A DNA stretch of 64,000 nt from an uncultured Bacilli bacterium (GTDB lineage: Bacteria; Bacillota_I; Bacilli_A; RF39; UBA660), in NCBI GenBank assembly GCA_934162425.1, contig CAKPIS010000004.1, positions 1 to 64,000 on the forward strand, read 5' to 3'. Each line of letters begins with the position of its first letter. The stretch's first letter is position 1. Below, in pieces: positions 51,677-60,935 of this stretch. Below the pieces are notes generated by a model. The model saw nothing but the letters and a program-made list of their open reading frames with translations. It ran no database searches and was not told the DNA's origin. The translations under genes and the position numbers were made by a program.

Positions 51677-52561
51677 TTATTCATCATATTTAATATGATT
51701 TATAACTTTGTATAATTTAGAAATTTTCTTTTTGTTTTCTTCATTATCAAAATATTTTTTTACTTTTCTTTTACTTTTTTCATCTATTTGGTACTTAATA
51801 TAGCATTCTATAATTGGTTCTAAAAAATATGAGCTATTACCACAAAAACCAATCAATGAGTATAAATCATCTTCAATATCATTTATGGTTTCTATTGCTC
51901 TTTCATCTATTTTTTGATTATTTAAAATTAAGTACTTATTATATAAGTAATAATTTTCTATAATGTTTAACATAACAAGTTCATAATTTTCAAAATTTTC
52001 TTCATGAAGTTCAATTAATTTTTCTGCTGTATACATAATTGTATTATCAAGAGCTTCTTTTTTTGTATCGGTTAGTTCACTAAAAATATCATACTGATCA
52101 AATATTTCATCTACTGTAAAAATATTGTAATGAACAATATCAAGTATATGACATGGAAAAATTTTTGTTAAATATGACTTTTTATCATATGAGGCATTTA
52201 TATATTCTCTTCTAGTATCATAATCTAGAAGTACAAAATTATAATTATAATCAAGCAAAATTAATAAGTCATTTATGCTCATTTTATCAATATAATCATC
52301 AATATTATCTATTTTTTCACATAATTTTATTTTTTCTTTATATTCTTTATTGTTTGGTCTAAATTTAGCTTCTTCTCTTAGACAAATATAAGATGCCGAA
52401 AGTAAAAGTCCTACTATATATTTTGAAAAATCACTTTTGTCTTTTAATTTTTCATACATGCTATTAATTACACTATTATACTCTACTTCATCGGCTGAAA
52501 TCGAATCGTATAAGACTGATAAGTCATTTCTTACGTTGTCATTTATTTTTACTACTTTCAT
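51677..52561 (-). CDS. Uncharacterised helical protein
   Basis: This protein of 294 residues is soluble and acidic, helical throughout and rich in Tyr, Asp, Asn and Ile, with no recognised motif, membrane helix or signal. It has a GGGAG site. It lies between the tRNA cluster terminator and tRNA-Ser. A helical-repeat or regulator-like fold is possible but not supported by any motif. Confidence 0.6.
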   Translation of the reverse strand: MKVVKINDNVRNDLSVLYDSISADEVEYNSVINSMYEKLKDKSDFSKYIVGLLLSASYICLREEAKFRPNNKEYKEKIKLCEKIDNIDDYIDKMSINDLLILLDYNYNFVLLDYDTRREYINASYDKKSYLTKIFPCHILDIVHYNIFTVDEIFDQYDIFSELTDTKKEALDNTIMYTAEKLIELHEENFENYELVMLNIIENYYLYNKYLILNNQKIDERAIETINDIEDDLYSLIGFCGNSSYFLEPIIECYIKYQIDEKSKRKVKKYFDNEENKKKISKLYKVINHIKYDE

Positions 52562-52644
52562 ACAAAACTCCCTTGTTTTTATAATAACATATATTTATGT
52601 TTTTTGTTATATATATTTTATGCAAAAGGAATTTTTTTTAGCAT

Positions 52645-52676
52645 AATAAAACCTTGTTTTTTAATTAAAACAAGGT
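52645..52676 (-). terminator. Terminator of the tRNA cluster
   Basis: The minus-strand stem ACCTTGTTTT / AAAACAAGGT with a short A/T loop is followed by TTTATT. Confidence 0.8.
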
Positions 52677-52688
52677 ATTTATTACAAA

Positions 52689-52777
52689 TGGTGCCCGAGG
52701 CCGGACTTGAACCGGCACGAGGTATGAATCTCGCAGGATTTTAAGTCCTGTGCGTCTACCAATTCCGCCACTCGGGC
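52689..52777 (-). tRNA. tRNA-Leu (anticodon TAA)
   Basis: Acceptor GCCCGAG / CTCGGGC, discriminator A, encoded CCA, long variable arm, loop CTTAAAA. It is last in a six-tRNA minus-strand cluster transcribed Val-Thr-Tyr-Gln-Lys-Leu. Confidence 0.95.
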
Positions 52778-52781
52778 AACA

Positions 52782-52857
52782 TGGTGTCCAGTACGCGACT
52801 TGAACGCGTGACCCTCTGATTAAAAGTCAGATGCTCTACCGACTGAGCTAACTGGAC
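52782..52857 (-). tRNA. tRNA-Lys (anticodon TTT)
   Basis: Acceptor GTCCAGT / ACTGGAC, discriminator A, encoded CCA; loop CTTTTAA gives TTT. Confidence 0.95.
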
Positions 52858-52872
52858 ATACTACAAAAATTT

Positions 52873-52947
52873 TGGTTGCCTCGGCAAGATTCGAACTTGC
52901 GCATGTCAGAGTCAAAGTCTGATGCCTTACCACTTGGCGACGAGGCA
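52873..52947 (-). tRNA. tRNA-Gln (anticodon TTG)
   Basis: Acceptor TGCCTCG / CGAGGCA, discriminator A, encoded CCA; loop CTTTGAC gives TTG. The U1-A72 first pair is typical of bacterial tRNA-Gln. Confidence 0.95.
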
Positions 52948-52956
52948 ATTCTTAAG

Positions 52957-53040
52957 TGGTGGGGAGAAATGGATTCGAACCATTGAACCCGAAGGAACAG
53001 ATTTACAGTCTGCCGCGTTTAACCACTTCGCTACCTCCCC
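52957..53040 (-). tRNA. tRNA-Tyr (anticodon GTA)
   Basis: Acceptor GGGGAGG / TCTCCCC (one G-T pair), discriminator A, encoded CCA, long variable arm as in bacterial tRNA-Tyr; loop CTGTAAA gives GTA. Confidence 0.95.
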
Positions 53041-53045
53041 ATATA

Positions 53046-53121
<76 letters not shown>

Positions 53122-53126
53122 ATAAA

Positions 53127-53203
53127 TGGTGGACGCTATAGGACTCGAACCTATGACCCCCTGCTTGTAAGGCAGGTGCTCTAACCAACTGAGCTAAGCA
53201 TCC
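53127..53203 (-). tRNA. tRNA-Val (anticodon TAC)
   Basis: Acceptor GGATGCT / AGCGTCC (one T-G pair), discriminator A, encoded CCA; loop CTTACAA gives TAC. It is the first tRNA of the cluster. Confidence 0.95.
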
Positions 53204-53268
53204 AAATATAAATATACGTGAGAACGTATATAAATATATCAGTATTTTTAGATATTGTCAAGAGAGTT

Positions 53269-53628
53269 TTAAGATTTTTTGTTAATCTCTTCCATTTTTT
53301 TATCAATCCAACCTGGTAAAGCAGATTTTAGTAGATAAAAACCAAACACTGTTTCTTTTATTTTTCTTTTTTTAGCTTTATATAAATCATCGCTTGTATC
53401 TTTTAAAGATAGTTTTAATTGATTGGGATTTTTAAAATCGTCTAATATCTTAACTTCTACAACATCACCTATTTCTATATAATCAGTTATATTTCTTACA
53501 TATTTACTAGTTATTTCTGAAATATGAATAAGGCCACTATATGTCTCATCTATTTGTGCAAAAGCACCATATTTTTCTATAGCTGTTATTGTAGCACTTG
53601 CAATATCTCCTTTCTTATATCTATTCAT
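53269..53628 (-). CDS. S1-domain RNA-binding protein (general stress protein 13/CvfD type)
   Basis: This protein of 119 residues has an S1 domain at about 1-75 (YKKGDIASATITAIEKYGAF, SGLIHISEIT, VVEVKILDDFKNPNQLKLSL) plus a basic tail. Small stand-alone S1 proteins of this kind bind RNA or ribosomes in Firmicutes. The ATG at 53628 is preferred to a GTG at 53637, which lies inside the AGAGGGTG site. It lies 65 nt upstream of the tRNA cluster on the same strand reading and may share nothing with it. Confidence 0.85.
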   Translation of the reverse strand: MNRYKKGDIASATITAIEKYGAFAQIDETYSGLIHISEITSKYVRNITDYIEIGDVVEVKILDDFKNPNQLKLSLKDTSDDLYKAKKRKIKETVFGFYLLKSALPGWIDKKMEEINKKS

Positions 53629-53732
53629 AAAATGCACCCTCTTGCGTTTGATTATAACATAAATAGTGCATTATTTCAAACTACTTTACAAATTAGCTTA
53701 ATATAAGTTATAATTAAAATAGGTGATTATTA

Positions 53733-53975
53733 ATGAAAACAGAAGAAAAAATAAAGGAAATAATAGAAAAAATTAAACCTTATCTTAATCAAGATGGTGG
53801 TGATGTTGAATTTGTTAGATTTGAAGATGGTATATGTTTTGTTAGATTAAAAGGTGCTTGTGCAGGATGTATGTTTGCAGATATGACAATTCAAAATACC
53901 GTTGAAGAAATGATAGTATCTGAAGTTCCAGAAGTAATAAAAGTTGAAAATATAAGTGATGAAGAAGCCATTTAA
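53733..53975 (+). CDS. NifU C-terminal-domain (Nfu-type) Fe-S carrier
   Basis: This protein of 80 residues is a complete stand-alone Nfu domain: LNQDGGDVEFVRFEDG, then LKGACAGCMFADMTIQNTVE with the CxxC that holds a bridging 4Fe-4S cluster. It hands clusters to apo-proteins in the cytosol. The site AGGTGATTATTA precedes ATG. It ends convergently with the neighbouring minus-strand gene, overlapping by 4 nt. Confidence 0.93.
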   Translation: MKTEEKIKEIIEKIKPYLNQDGGDVEFVRFEDGICFVRLKGACAGCMFADMTIQNTVEEMIVSEVPEVIKVENISDEEAI

Positions 53976-54901
53976 TTATGGCTTTTTTTTAATAACCAGT
54001 CTATTCTTGGAATATATCTATTATATAGTTTTGATAAATATATATATGTATCTACTAAAAATTTTTCATATTCTTCTGATTTTATTACTATGTTTTCTAT
54101 TTTATTTTCATCTAGGTTTAAATTTACTATGTCATCATATAAATCAAAAAAATATGATGGGTATATTAATCTCCCATATAATAAAAGTGCTTCTTTATAA
54201 CTTACATAGTTCATTTTAAAATACTCTTTTAAGGCATTATAAGCATCACTGTCGTTAAAAAAACAAGATTTAATGTATTCACATGCATCACGCACTCTAA
54301 AGTCTAGAACAAGGCTTAAAGGGTTATATAATTCATAATATGTTTTTTGACTATTTATTCTTTTATGACATACTGATATAAATGCATAAGAATCAGTAGA
54401 AAATACATCTTTTATGTACATAATAGCATTTTCTGCAAGTCCAATATAGTAATTAGCATAGTTACATAAATTAGGGTATTTTTTACCTATTTCATTTATT
54501 TGTGATTCAAAATAATCTATTTTTGATTCCCATAAATTAGTCCAATTAGTTCTAAGTAAAGCATTATTTTTTTTAATATCAATAGAATTATTGTTTATAA
54601 AACATATTTCAGATAATCTAATTTTTGCGTTTTTATTTACGTTTATTTCCATTAGTATATAAGGTTTTAAATTAACGTAAGTTAATATATCTCCATTATT
54701 ATTTTTTATTATTTCATGCATCATTATATTATTTTCTATGAGTTTAGTATCAAGTTCATATAAATTGTTTATATCTTCTAACGGTCTTTTATATAGTTCA
54801 AATGAATAATACTTATTTTCATAATCAAATATATATTTATCACTATCAGTTAAAATATTATCTGGATATAAATTATAATAGTAAGATAATATGTTTCGCA
54901 T
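53972..54901 (-). CDS. Degenerate spore-coat-kinase-like protein (CotS/YutH group?)
   Basis: This protein of 309 residues is not firmly recognised. The C-terminal half has phrases reminiscent of YutH/CotS-type kinase-fold spore proteins: VLDFRVRDACEYIKSCFF where those have RDxAEY, and EALLLYGRLIYPSYFFDLYDDI where YutH-like proteins have LLYARLLFPxxYF. The kinase glycine loop and catalytic HxD are not evident. With the cotJ genes this would fit a spore-former, but the relation is tentative. The ATG at 54901 follows AGGTGATAACT. Confidence 0.55.
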   Translation of the reverse strand: MRNILSYYYNLYPDNILTDSDKYIFDYENKYYSFELYKRPLEDINNLYELDTKLIENNIMMHEIIKNNNGDILTYVNLKPYILMEINVNKNAKIRLSEICFINNNSIDIKKNNALLRTNWTNLWESKIDYFESQINEIGKKYPNLCNYANYYIGLAENAIMYIKDVFSTDSYAFISVCHKRINSQKTYYELYNPLSLVLDFRVRDACEYIKSCFFNDSDAYNALKEYFKMNYVSYKEALLLYGRLIYPSYFFDLYDDIVNLNLDENKIENIVIKSEEYEKFLVDTYIYLSKLYNRYIPRIDWLLKKSHN

Positions 54902-54935
54902 AGTTATCACCTATAAAATAGTATGTTTAATAAAA

Positions 54936-54963
54936 AGAAAAAAGAAGCACTTATTTTGCTTCT
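54936..54963 (-). terminator. Terminator of rny
   Basis: The minus-strand stem AGAAGCA / TGCTTCT (loop AAATAAG) is followed by T6 and overlaps the rny stop. Confidence 0.85.
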
Positions 54964-56504
54964 TCCATAGCTCTTGTTTCTCTTATAACAATTACTTTAA
55001 CTGTTCCAGGATATTGCATTTCTTTTTCTATTTTCTCTTTAATATCCCTAGCAGTTTTATAACTACCAACATCATCTACTTTTTCTGGTTCTACTATTAC
55101 TCTAAGCTCTCTACCAGCTTGCATTGCATATGCTTTTTCAACTCCATCAAATTCTGTTGCTATATTCTCTAGTTGTTCTAATCTTTTTACATAGTTTTCT
55201 AAAGAGTCGTTTCTTGCTCCAGGACGAGCGGCTGATAGGCTGTCTGCAATAGCTACTAAAACTGATATAACATTATTTGCATTTTTATCACCATGATGTG
55301 ATTCTATTGCATTTATAACAGTTTCATCTTCACCATATTTTTTAGCAAGATCAGCACCTATTTGTACATGGCTTCCTTCAACTTCAAAGTCTATTGCTTT
55401 TCCTATATCGTGAAGTAATCCTGCACGTTTTGCAAGTGCTACGTTTTCTCCTATTTCAGCTGCCATTATTCCAGATAAATGTGCAACTTCAATTGAGTGT
55501 TTTAATGCATTTTGTCCATAACTAGTTCTAAAGTTTAATTTTCCAAGTGTGAATACAAGTTCTGGATCCATCTTAGTTATTCCTAGTTCAAACATTGCAT
55601 CTTCACCATATTCTCTTATTTTTACGTTTAGTTCTTTGCAAGTTTTGTCATATAACTCTTCAATTCTAGATGGATGAATTCTACCATCTTTAATTAAAGT
55701 TTCAATAGTTTGTCTTGCAATTTCTCTTCTTAATGGATCAAAGCTTGATAAAACAATAGCTTCTGGGGTATCATCGATTATTAAATCTACACCAGTTACA
55801 GCTTCTATTGTTCTTATGTTTCTTCCTTCACGCCCTATTATTCTACCTTTCATCTCATCGTTTGGTAAATTAACAACGCTTACAGTTTGTTCATTAGTTA
55901 CGTCTGACGCATATTTTTGCATTGATTCAACTAATAGATTTTTAGCTTTTTTATCAACTTCTAATTTAGCTTCAGCCTCTTTTTCTTTTATGTAAGTTGA
56001 TATTTCACTACGCATTGAAATTTCTACTTGCTTCATTATTTCTTCTTTAGCTTGTTTTTTTGAAAAACCAGATATTTTTTCTAATTTTTCTAATTGTTCT
56101 TTAATAACATTTTCTGCTTTTTCTTCTAATTTTTGAATATCTTTTTGTTTTTGTATAATGCTATTTTCTTTTTCATCTAGCATTTGTTCACGATTTTGTA
56201 AAAGACCATCTCTTTTATCAATACTAGACTCTCTTTGAAGAAGTCTTTCTTCATTTTCTTTTATTTCTTTTTTTCTTTCTTTTATTTCTTTGTCTGTTTC
56301 TATTTTTAACTTATATGTATCTTCTTTGGCTTCTAAAAGTGCATCTCTTTTTATTTTATCTGCATCTTTTTTAGCCTTTTCTATTATATTTGAAGCTTTA
56401 TATTCTTCACTTTTTTTCTTTAATGCTGTTATTATTATTACTATAACAGCTCCAACAAATAATCCAATTATTAGAAGTAAAACAGGTATTAACACATTAC
56501 CCAT
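54951..56504 (-). CDS. rny: Ribonuclease Y
   Basis: This protein of 517 residues has one N-terminal membrane helix (about 3-25), a long coiled coil (about 28-195), a KH domain (GRIIGREGRNIRTIEAVTGV near 215-235) and an HD domain (HSIEVAHLSGIMAAEIG, LLHDIGKAID, near 335-375). It is the membrane-bound endonuclease that starts mRNA decay in Firmicutes. The ATG at 56504 follows GGAGGTAATAGTA; upstream starts lack a site. Confidence 0.97.
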   Translation of the reverse strand: MGNVLIPVLLLIIGLFVGAVIVIIITALKKKSEEYKASNIIEKAKKDADKIKRDALLEAKEDTYKLKIETDKEIKERKKEIKENEERLLQRESSIDKRDGLLQNREQMLDEKENSIIQKQKDIQKLEEKAENVIKEQLEKLEKISGFSKKQAKEEIMKQVEISMRSEISTYIKEKEAEAKLEVDKKAKNLLVESMQKYASDVTNEQTVSVVNLPNDEMKGRIIGREGRNIRTIEAVTGVDLIIDDTPEAIVLSSFDPLRREIARQTIETLIKDGRIHPSRIEELYDKTCKELNVKIREYGEDAMFELGITKMDPELVFTLGKLNFRTSYGQNALKHSIEVAHLSGIMAAEIGENVALAKRAGLLHDIGKAIDFEVEGSHVQIGADLAKKYGEDETVINAIESHHGDKNANNVISVLVAIADSLSAARPGARNDSLENYVKRLEQLENIATEFDGVEKAYAMQAGRELRVIVEPEKVDDVGSYKTARDIKEKIEKEMQYPGTVKVIVIRETRAMEEAK

Positions 56505-56619
56505 TACTATTACCTCCATCTTGTATAATATTTCCTTATACACTTCTATTTTAAACTTTTAAACAGACATAGTCAAGTTTTAGTATACTTAATTGTAATT
56601 ACAAACTAAATATTTAATT

Positions 56620-57636
56620 TTATTTTTTAGTTTTTATGTAAAGTTTTTCTTCATGTACTACTTTATTTCCAAGTTTTATTATAGCTTTTCCAACGCATTC
56701 ATTATTTTTATATTTTTTCTTATGCTTTACAATGTAATTTACATTTATAAGTTCTTTTTCTTTTTTTGTTATTGGATAAAAATAATCATCTTTCGCATAT
56801 ATTTTTTTGTTTTTTAAATTCATTTTATCTTTATCAAATATTTTTTGCATGCTGTAATTATTAAAACCGTATTCATATAATTCTTTATGATTTTTAAAAT
56901 CATTCCCATCGTTTAATGTAACAACTATTAAGTTGATTTTTTCATTTGATGCGGATGTAACAAGTGTTCTATGAGCCTTTTTTGTATAACCAGTTTTACC
57001 ACCTGTTGTATATTTATATGTGTATAATAATTTGTTTTTATTTCTCCAAACATATGTTTTTTCATTCGTTTTTACTACGTGTTTTTTGCAACCTGTTATT
57101 TTTCTAAATTCTTCTATAGAATTTGCATAACGCATTAAAAGAGCCATATCATATGCTGTTGAATAATTTTTAGTTTTTTCATCTAAGCCATGTGGATTAG
57201 AAAACACAGTATTATTCATTCCTATTTGTTTTGCTAATTCATTCATTTTTTTAACAAATTTTTCTTCTCCACCAAGATATTCTGAAATCATAAGTGCAGC
57301 ATCATTTCCACTTTGCATCATAAGTCCATATACCATGTCTTCTAATTTCATTTTTTCTCCAATACTTAAATATATATTAGAACCATAGCTTTCTAATACT
57401 TTATCTGTTACTTTAACGGTTTTATTTAGTTTGCCAGAAGATATTGCAAGTGTTGCGGTCATTATTTTGGTTGTTGATGCTATTAACTTTTTAGTATTAG
57501 CATTTTTTGATACTAATACTCTTTTTGTTTCCTCTTCCATTAAAATTGCAGAGTCTCCTAAATTAAATGCACGTATTTTAATTGGCATAATAATTAACAT
57601 TATTAAAAAAATTATAATTCTTTTTGTCTTTATCAT
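56620..57636 (-). CDS. D-alanyl-D-alanine carboxypeptidase (DacF/PBP5 family)
   Basis: This protein of 338 residues has an N-terminal signal peptide (about 5-22). The penicillin-binding motifs are Ser54-xx-Lys57 (ASTTKIMTA), SGN at 109-111 and KTG at 214-216. A C-terminal domain (about 260-338) without a clear amphipathic membrane anchor follows. It trims the terminal D-Ala of peptidoglycan stem peptides outside the membrane. In sporulating relatives DacF serves the cortex; here no sporulation neighbour is present, so the subtype is open. Confidence 0.92.
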   Translation of the reverse strand: MIKTKRIIIFLIMLIIMPIKIRAFNLGDSAILMEEETKRVLVSKNANTKKLIASTTKIMTATLAISSGKLNKTVKVTDKVLESYGSNIYLSIGEKMKLEDMVYGLMMQSGNDAALMISEYLGGEEKFVKKMNELAKQIGMNNTVFSNPHGLDEKTKNYSTAYDMALLMRYANSIEEFRKITGCKKHVVKTNEKTYVWRNKNKLLYTYKYTTGGKTGYTKKAHRTLVTSASNEKINLIVVTLNDGNDFKNHKELYEYGFNNYSMQKIFDKDKMNLKNKKIYAKDDYFYPITKKEKELINVNYIVKHKKKYKNNECVGKAIIKLGNKVVHEEKLYIKTKK

Positions 57637-57708
57637 AATATCACCAATTAAATATTATTCATTTTTTTATATAACTTGTATAAACTTTATTAGAAAGGAG
57701 TTTTTTTA

Positions 57709-58935
57709 TTGAAATTTATTAAAAATTATAAGTCTACTATTATTCTTTTATTATCAATTATTTTAGGTATGATAGTAGGAATAATATTTAAAGAAAAAGC
57801 TAGTTATTTAAAACCTTTTGGAGATTTATTCTTAAATTTATTATTAGTTATTATAGTACCTCTTATATTCTTAACAATAACTGTATCTATTGGAAAAATG
57901 AAAAGTCCAAAAAGAATAGGAAAAATACTATTTACAAGTTTAATTACGTTTGTAGTTACTTCTATAATTAGTGTTGTAATTGGACTTGGGTTTGCTAAAA
58001 ATTTTAATATTATAAAATATGAGGATAAAAATTCTATTAAAGAAATTATAAAGGAAGATAAAAGTGTTAAAAAAGAAAAATTAAATATATTAGAAAAAAC
58101 AGTTAATACCGTTAGCACAAATGATTTTAAGAGTTTAATTACTAATGATAATATTATTGCTCTTATCTGCTTTTCTATTATTTTTGGTTTAGCTATTAAT
58201 TTATCTAAAGATAAAAAGAAACCAGTTTTAGATATTTTAGATAGTTTTTCAAGCGTAGTTCAAAAATTTATTAAAATAATTATGTATTATGCCCCTATTG
58301 GTCTTGGTTGCTACTTTGCAGCTTTAGTTGGATCTTTTGGTAAGGAACTGGTTTTGGGTTATGCAAAAACTTTTCTAATTTATTTAATAGCTTGCTTATT
58401 TATCTATTTTGTTATTTATTCTTTATATGCAATCTTATGTGGTGGTAAAAATGGATTTATAAATTACTGGAAGAATATAATTCCACCATCAGTTTGTGCT
58501 ATGTCTACTTGTTCTTCTGCAGCTTCAATGCCTATAAACATAGAATCTGCTAAGAAAATGGGTGTTACAGAGGATGTATCTTCCGTTTCAATATCTCTTG
58601 GTACTAACTTTCATAAAGATGGTTCTATAGTTGGCAGTGTATTTAAAATAATGTTTTTAGTACAACTATTTAATAGTAATACATCTACTTTTAAAATTAT
58701 TTTAATTGCACTTTTAGCGACTATTTTAGTTTCAGCTGTTCCTATTGGTGGTGGCACTATATCGGAAACTTTAATAATTACAATGCTTGGTTTTCCACTT
58801 AGCACGCTTCCTATACTAACTATTATAGCAACTATAATTGATGCTCCTGCAACTGTTTTAAATGTTACTGGCAATACAATATCTAGCGTAATAATAAATA
58901 AATTTATAGATAAGAAAAAAGTTAGAGACGATTAG
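57709..58935 (+). CDS. Dicarboxylate/amino acid:cation symporter (DAACS family)
   Basis: This protein of 408 residues has about eight helices plus re-entrant loops. MSTCSSAASMPI (Ser-rich HP1), VSVSISLGTNFHKDGS (NMDGT-like motif in helix 7) and ISETLIITMLGFPLSTLP fit the glutamate/aspartate symporter family GltP/SstT. An unusual charged insertion (KYEDKNSIKEIIKEDK and on) lies near 105-125. It imports acidic or neutral amino acids with Na+ or H+. The start is TTG with AAAGGAG 8 nt ahead. Confidence 0.92.
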   Translation: MKFIKNYKSTIILLLSIILGMIVGIIFKEKASYLKPFGDLFLNLLLVIIVPLIFLTITVSIGKMKSPKRIGKILFTSLITFVVTSIISVVIGLGFAKNFNIIKYEDKNSIKEIIKEDKSVKKEKLNILEKTVNTVSTNDFKSLITNDNIIALICFSIIFGLAINLSKDKKKPVLDILDSFSSVVQKFIKIIMYYAPIGLGCYFAALVGSFGKELVLGYAKTFLIYLIACLFIYFVIYSLYAILCGGKNGFINYWKNIIPPSVCAMSTCSSAASMPINIESAKKMGVTEDVSSVSISLGTNFHKDGSIVGSVFKIMFLVQLFNSNTSTFKIILIALLATILVSAVPIGGGTISETLIITMLGFPLSTLPILTIIATIIDAPATVLNVTGNTISSVIINKFIDKKKVRDD

Positions 58936-58950
58936 TTCTCTAACTTTTAT
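58914..58950. terminator. Bidirectional terminator between symporter and htpG
   Basis: The stem GTTAGAGA / TCTCTAAC has T-rich runs on both strands (A6 on the left, TTTTATTTT on the right). It lies across the symporter stop codon. Confidence 0.8.
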
Positions 58951-60806
58951 TTTGATAATATTTGGCAGATTAAATTGCTTAATTCAGTTGGATTTAAAAC
59001 AGGTAACCCTTCAATTAATCTAGCCTCATTATATAAAATCTTAGTATATTTTTTTAACATTTCTCTATCATTATCATATAAATATCTTAACTTTTTAGCT
59101 ATTTCGTGATCTTCATTTATTTCTAATATTAATTTAGCTTCTGCATGTTCATCTGGTGTACTTGCATTTATTACTTTTTGCATTTGTGTTGTAATTTCAC
59201 CATCACTAGTTAAACAAAGTGGATGATTTTTTAATTTGTTTGTATATCTTATTTTTTCTACATCACTATCTAATTCATTTTTCATAAACTCAAACATTTC
59301 TTTATCATCTTCATTTTTCTTATTTAACTTTTCTTTTTCTTCCTTACTTGATAAGTCAAAGTCATTTGTAGCTATATTAACAAACTTTTTATCATCATAT
59401 TTATCTAGCATTTTAAGTACAAATTCATCTACATAATCAGTTAAGTATAATATATCTTTATTTTTATCCTTTAAGTTTTCTACCATAGGAAGCATATCTA
59501 TTTTATCAGTAGTTTCACCGCAAGCATAATAAATAGTATCATCGTCTTTATCCATTTTATCTACATACTCTTTTAATGTTATGTTCTTCTTTTCTTTAGA
59601 TGAATAGAAAATTATTAAGTCTTTTAATTCATCTTTTTTAGCACCATAGTTATCATAAATACCATATTTTATATTAACACCAAAATTTTTAAAGAATTCT
59701 TCATACTTATCTCTTTCATTTACTAACATGTCATGAAGTTCTTTTAAAATTTTCTTTTCTATTGTCTTTGCAATAACTTTTACTTGTCTATTTTGCTGAA
59801 GCATTTCTCTTGATATATTAAGTGATAAATCTGGAGAGTCTATAACACCTTTTACAAAGTTTAAATAATCTGGAAGTAAATCTTTACATGATTCCATAAT
59901 TAAGACTCCGTTTGAGTACAATTCTAGCCCCTTTTTATAGTCTTTTGTATAAAAATCATATGGAGGCATAGATGGAACAAACATAAGAGCATCATAGCTA
60001 ACTAAGCCTTCTACCTTCGTATGAATTACTTTTAATGGTTTAGTATAAGCTAAAAACTTATTCATGTAAAAATCATCATAATCTTCTTCCTTTATTTTGT
60101 TTTTGCTTTTTTTCCATATAGGAATCATACTATTTATAGGATCGGTTAAAGTTTTTTTATTAGTTTTTTCATCAAGCGTTTCCATCTTAATTGGATATGT
60201 TACATAATCAGAATATTTTTTTATTAACGATTGTACTTTAAATTCTTCTAGGAATTCGTCATAATTTTCTTCGTTTTCATTTTCTTTTATATGAAGTGTT
60301 ATTCTTGTGCCACAACTATCTTTAACAGTTGGAACTATTTCATAACCATCAGCTCCCCTAGATGTCCATTTATATGCTTCATCATGTAAAGCCTTCTTGC
60401 TTTCAACTATAACTTCATCACTTACCATAAAGCTTGAATAAAAACCAACACCAAACTGTCCTATTATATTAATTTTATCTTTCTTAGTTAATCCTTCTTT
60501 AAATGCTAAAGAACCACTTTTAGCGATAGTACCTAGATTTGTAGATAACTCATCTTTATCCATACCAATACCATTGTCTTCTATCATAAGAAGTCTTTTT
60601 TCTTTATCTATGCTAACTATAATATTTAGTTTTTCTTTAGATACTTTTAATTTTTTGTTAGTTAATGATTCATAATACAATTTATCTAAAGCATCACTAG
60701 CATTTGAAATTAGCTCTCTTAAAAATATTTCCTTATTTGTATAAATTGAATTAATCATTAAATCTAATAACTTTTTAGATTCTGCTTTGAATTGTTTTTT
60801 TGACAT
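58947..60806 (-). CDS. htpG: Molecular chaperone HtpG (Hsp90)
   Basis: This protein of 619 residues is a full-length bacterial Hsp90. The N-terminal ATPase has LRELISNASDALDKLYY, MIEDNGIGMDKDEL and GQFGVGFYSSFMV; the middle domain has PMKIDxxxx-like WKSR-region variants; the C-terminal dimerisation domain ends in KILYNEARLIEGL. The start at 60806 is preferred: longer readings would translate through the CIRCE operator and promoter. Expression is expected to rise on heat or protein stress through HrcA release. Confidence 0.95.
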   Translation of the reverse strand: MSKKQFKAESKKLLDLMINSIYTNKEIFLRELISNASDALDKLYYESLTNKKLKVSKEKLNIIVSIDKEKRLLMIEDNGIGMDKDELSTNLGTIAKSGSLAFKEGLTKKDKINIIGQFGVGFYSSFMVSDEVIVESKKALHDEAYKWTSRGADGYEIVPTVKDSCGTRITLHIKENENEENYDEFLEEFKVQSLIKKYSDYVTYPIKMETLDEKTNKKTLTDPINSMIPIWKKSKNKIKEEDYDDFYMNKFLAYTKPLKVIHTKVEGLVSYDALMFVPSMPPYDFYTKDYKKGLELYSNGVLIMESCKDLLPDYLNFVKGVIDSPDLSLNISREMLQQNRQVKVIAKTIEKKILKELHDMLVNERDKYEEFFKNFGVNIKYGIYDNYGAKKDELKDLIIFYSSKEKKNITLKEYVDKMDKDDDTIYYACGETTDKIDMLPMVENLKDKNKDILYLTDYVDEFVLKMLDKYDDKKFVNIATNDFDLSSKEEKEKLNKKNEDDKEMFEFMKNELDSDVEKIRYTNKLKNHPLCLTSDGEITTQMQKVINASTPDEHAEAKLILEINEDHEIAKKLRYLYDNDREMLKKYTKILYNEARLIEGLPVLNPTELSNLICQILSK

Positions 60807-60840
60807 ATATCTCATCTCCCATTTTTCTAATGCTAATTTG

Positions 60841-60869
60841 ATTATAGTATCATTTTTTAGCACTGTCAA
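60841..60869 (-). promoter_or_regulatory. Promoter of htpG
   Basis: On the minus strand TTGACA (60864-60869), 17 nt and TATAAT (60841-60846). The -35 box lies within the CIRCE element. Confidence 0.88.
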
Positions 60870-60883
60870 GAAGTAAGTGCTAG
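60857..60883. promoter_or_regulatory. CIRCE operator (HrcA-binding inverted repeat)
   Basis: TTAGCACTG, nine bases and AAGTGCTAG match the CIRCE layout TTAGCACTC-N9-GAGTGCTAA with outer-base changes. It overlaps the htpG -35, so bound HrcA would block RNA polymerase. Confidence 0.88.
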
Positions 60884-60903
60884 TAAAATTATTAAAAATT
60901 ATT

Positions 60904-60935
60904 AAATAAAAAAATTAAGAACTTTGTCTTAATTT
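60904..60935 (-). terminator. Terminator of the lipoprotein gene
   Basis: The minus-strand stem AATTAAGA / TCTTAATT is followed by T-rich sequence at the stop codon. Confidence 0.78.
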
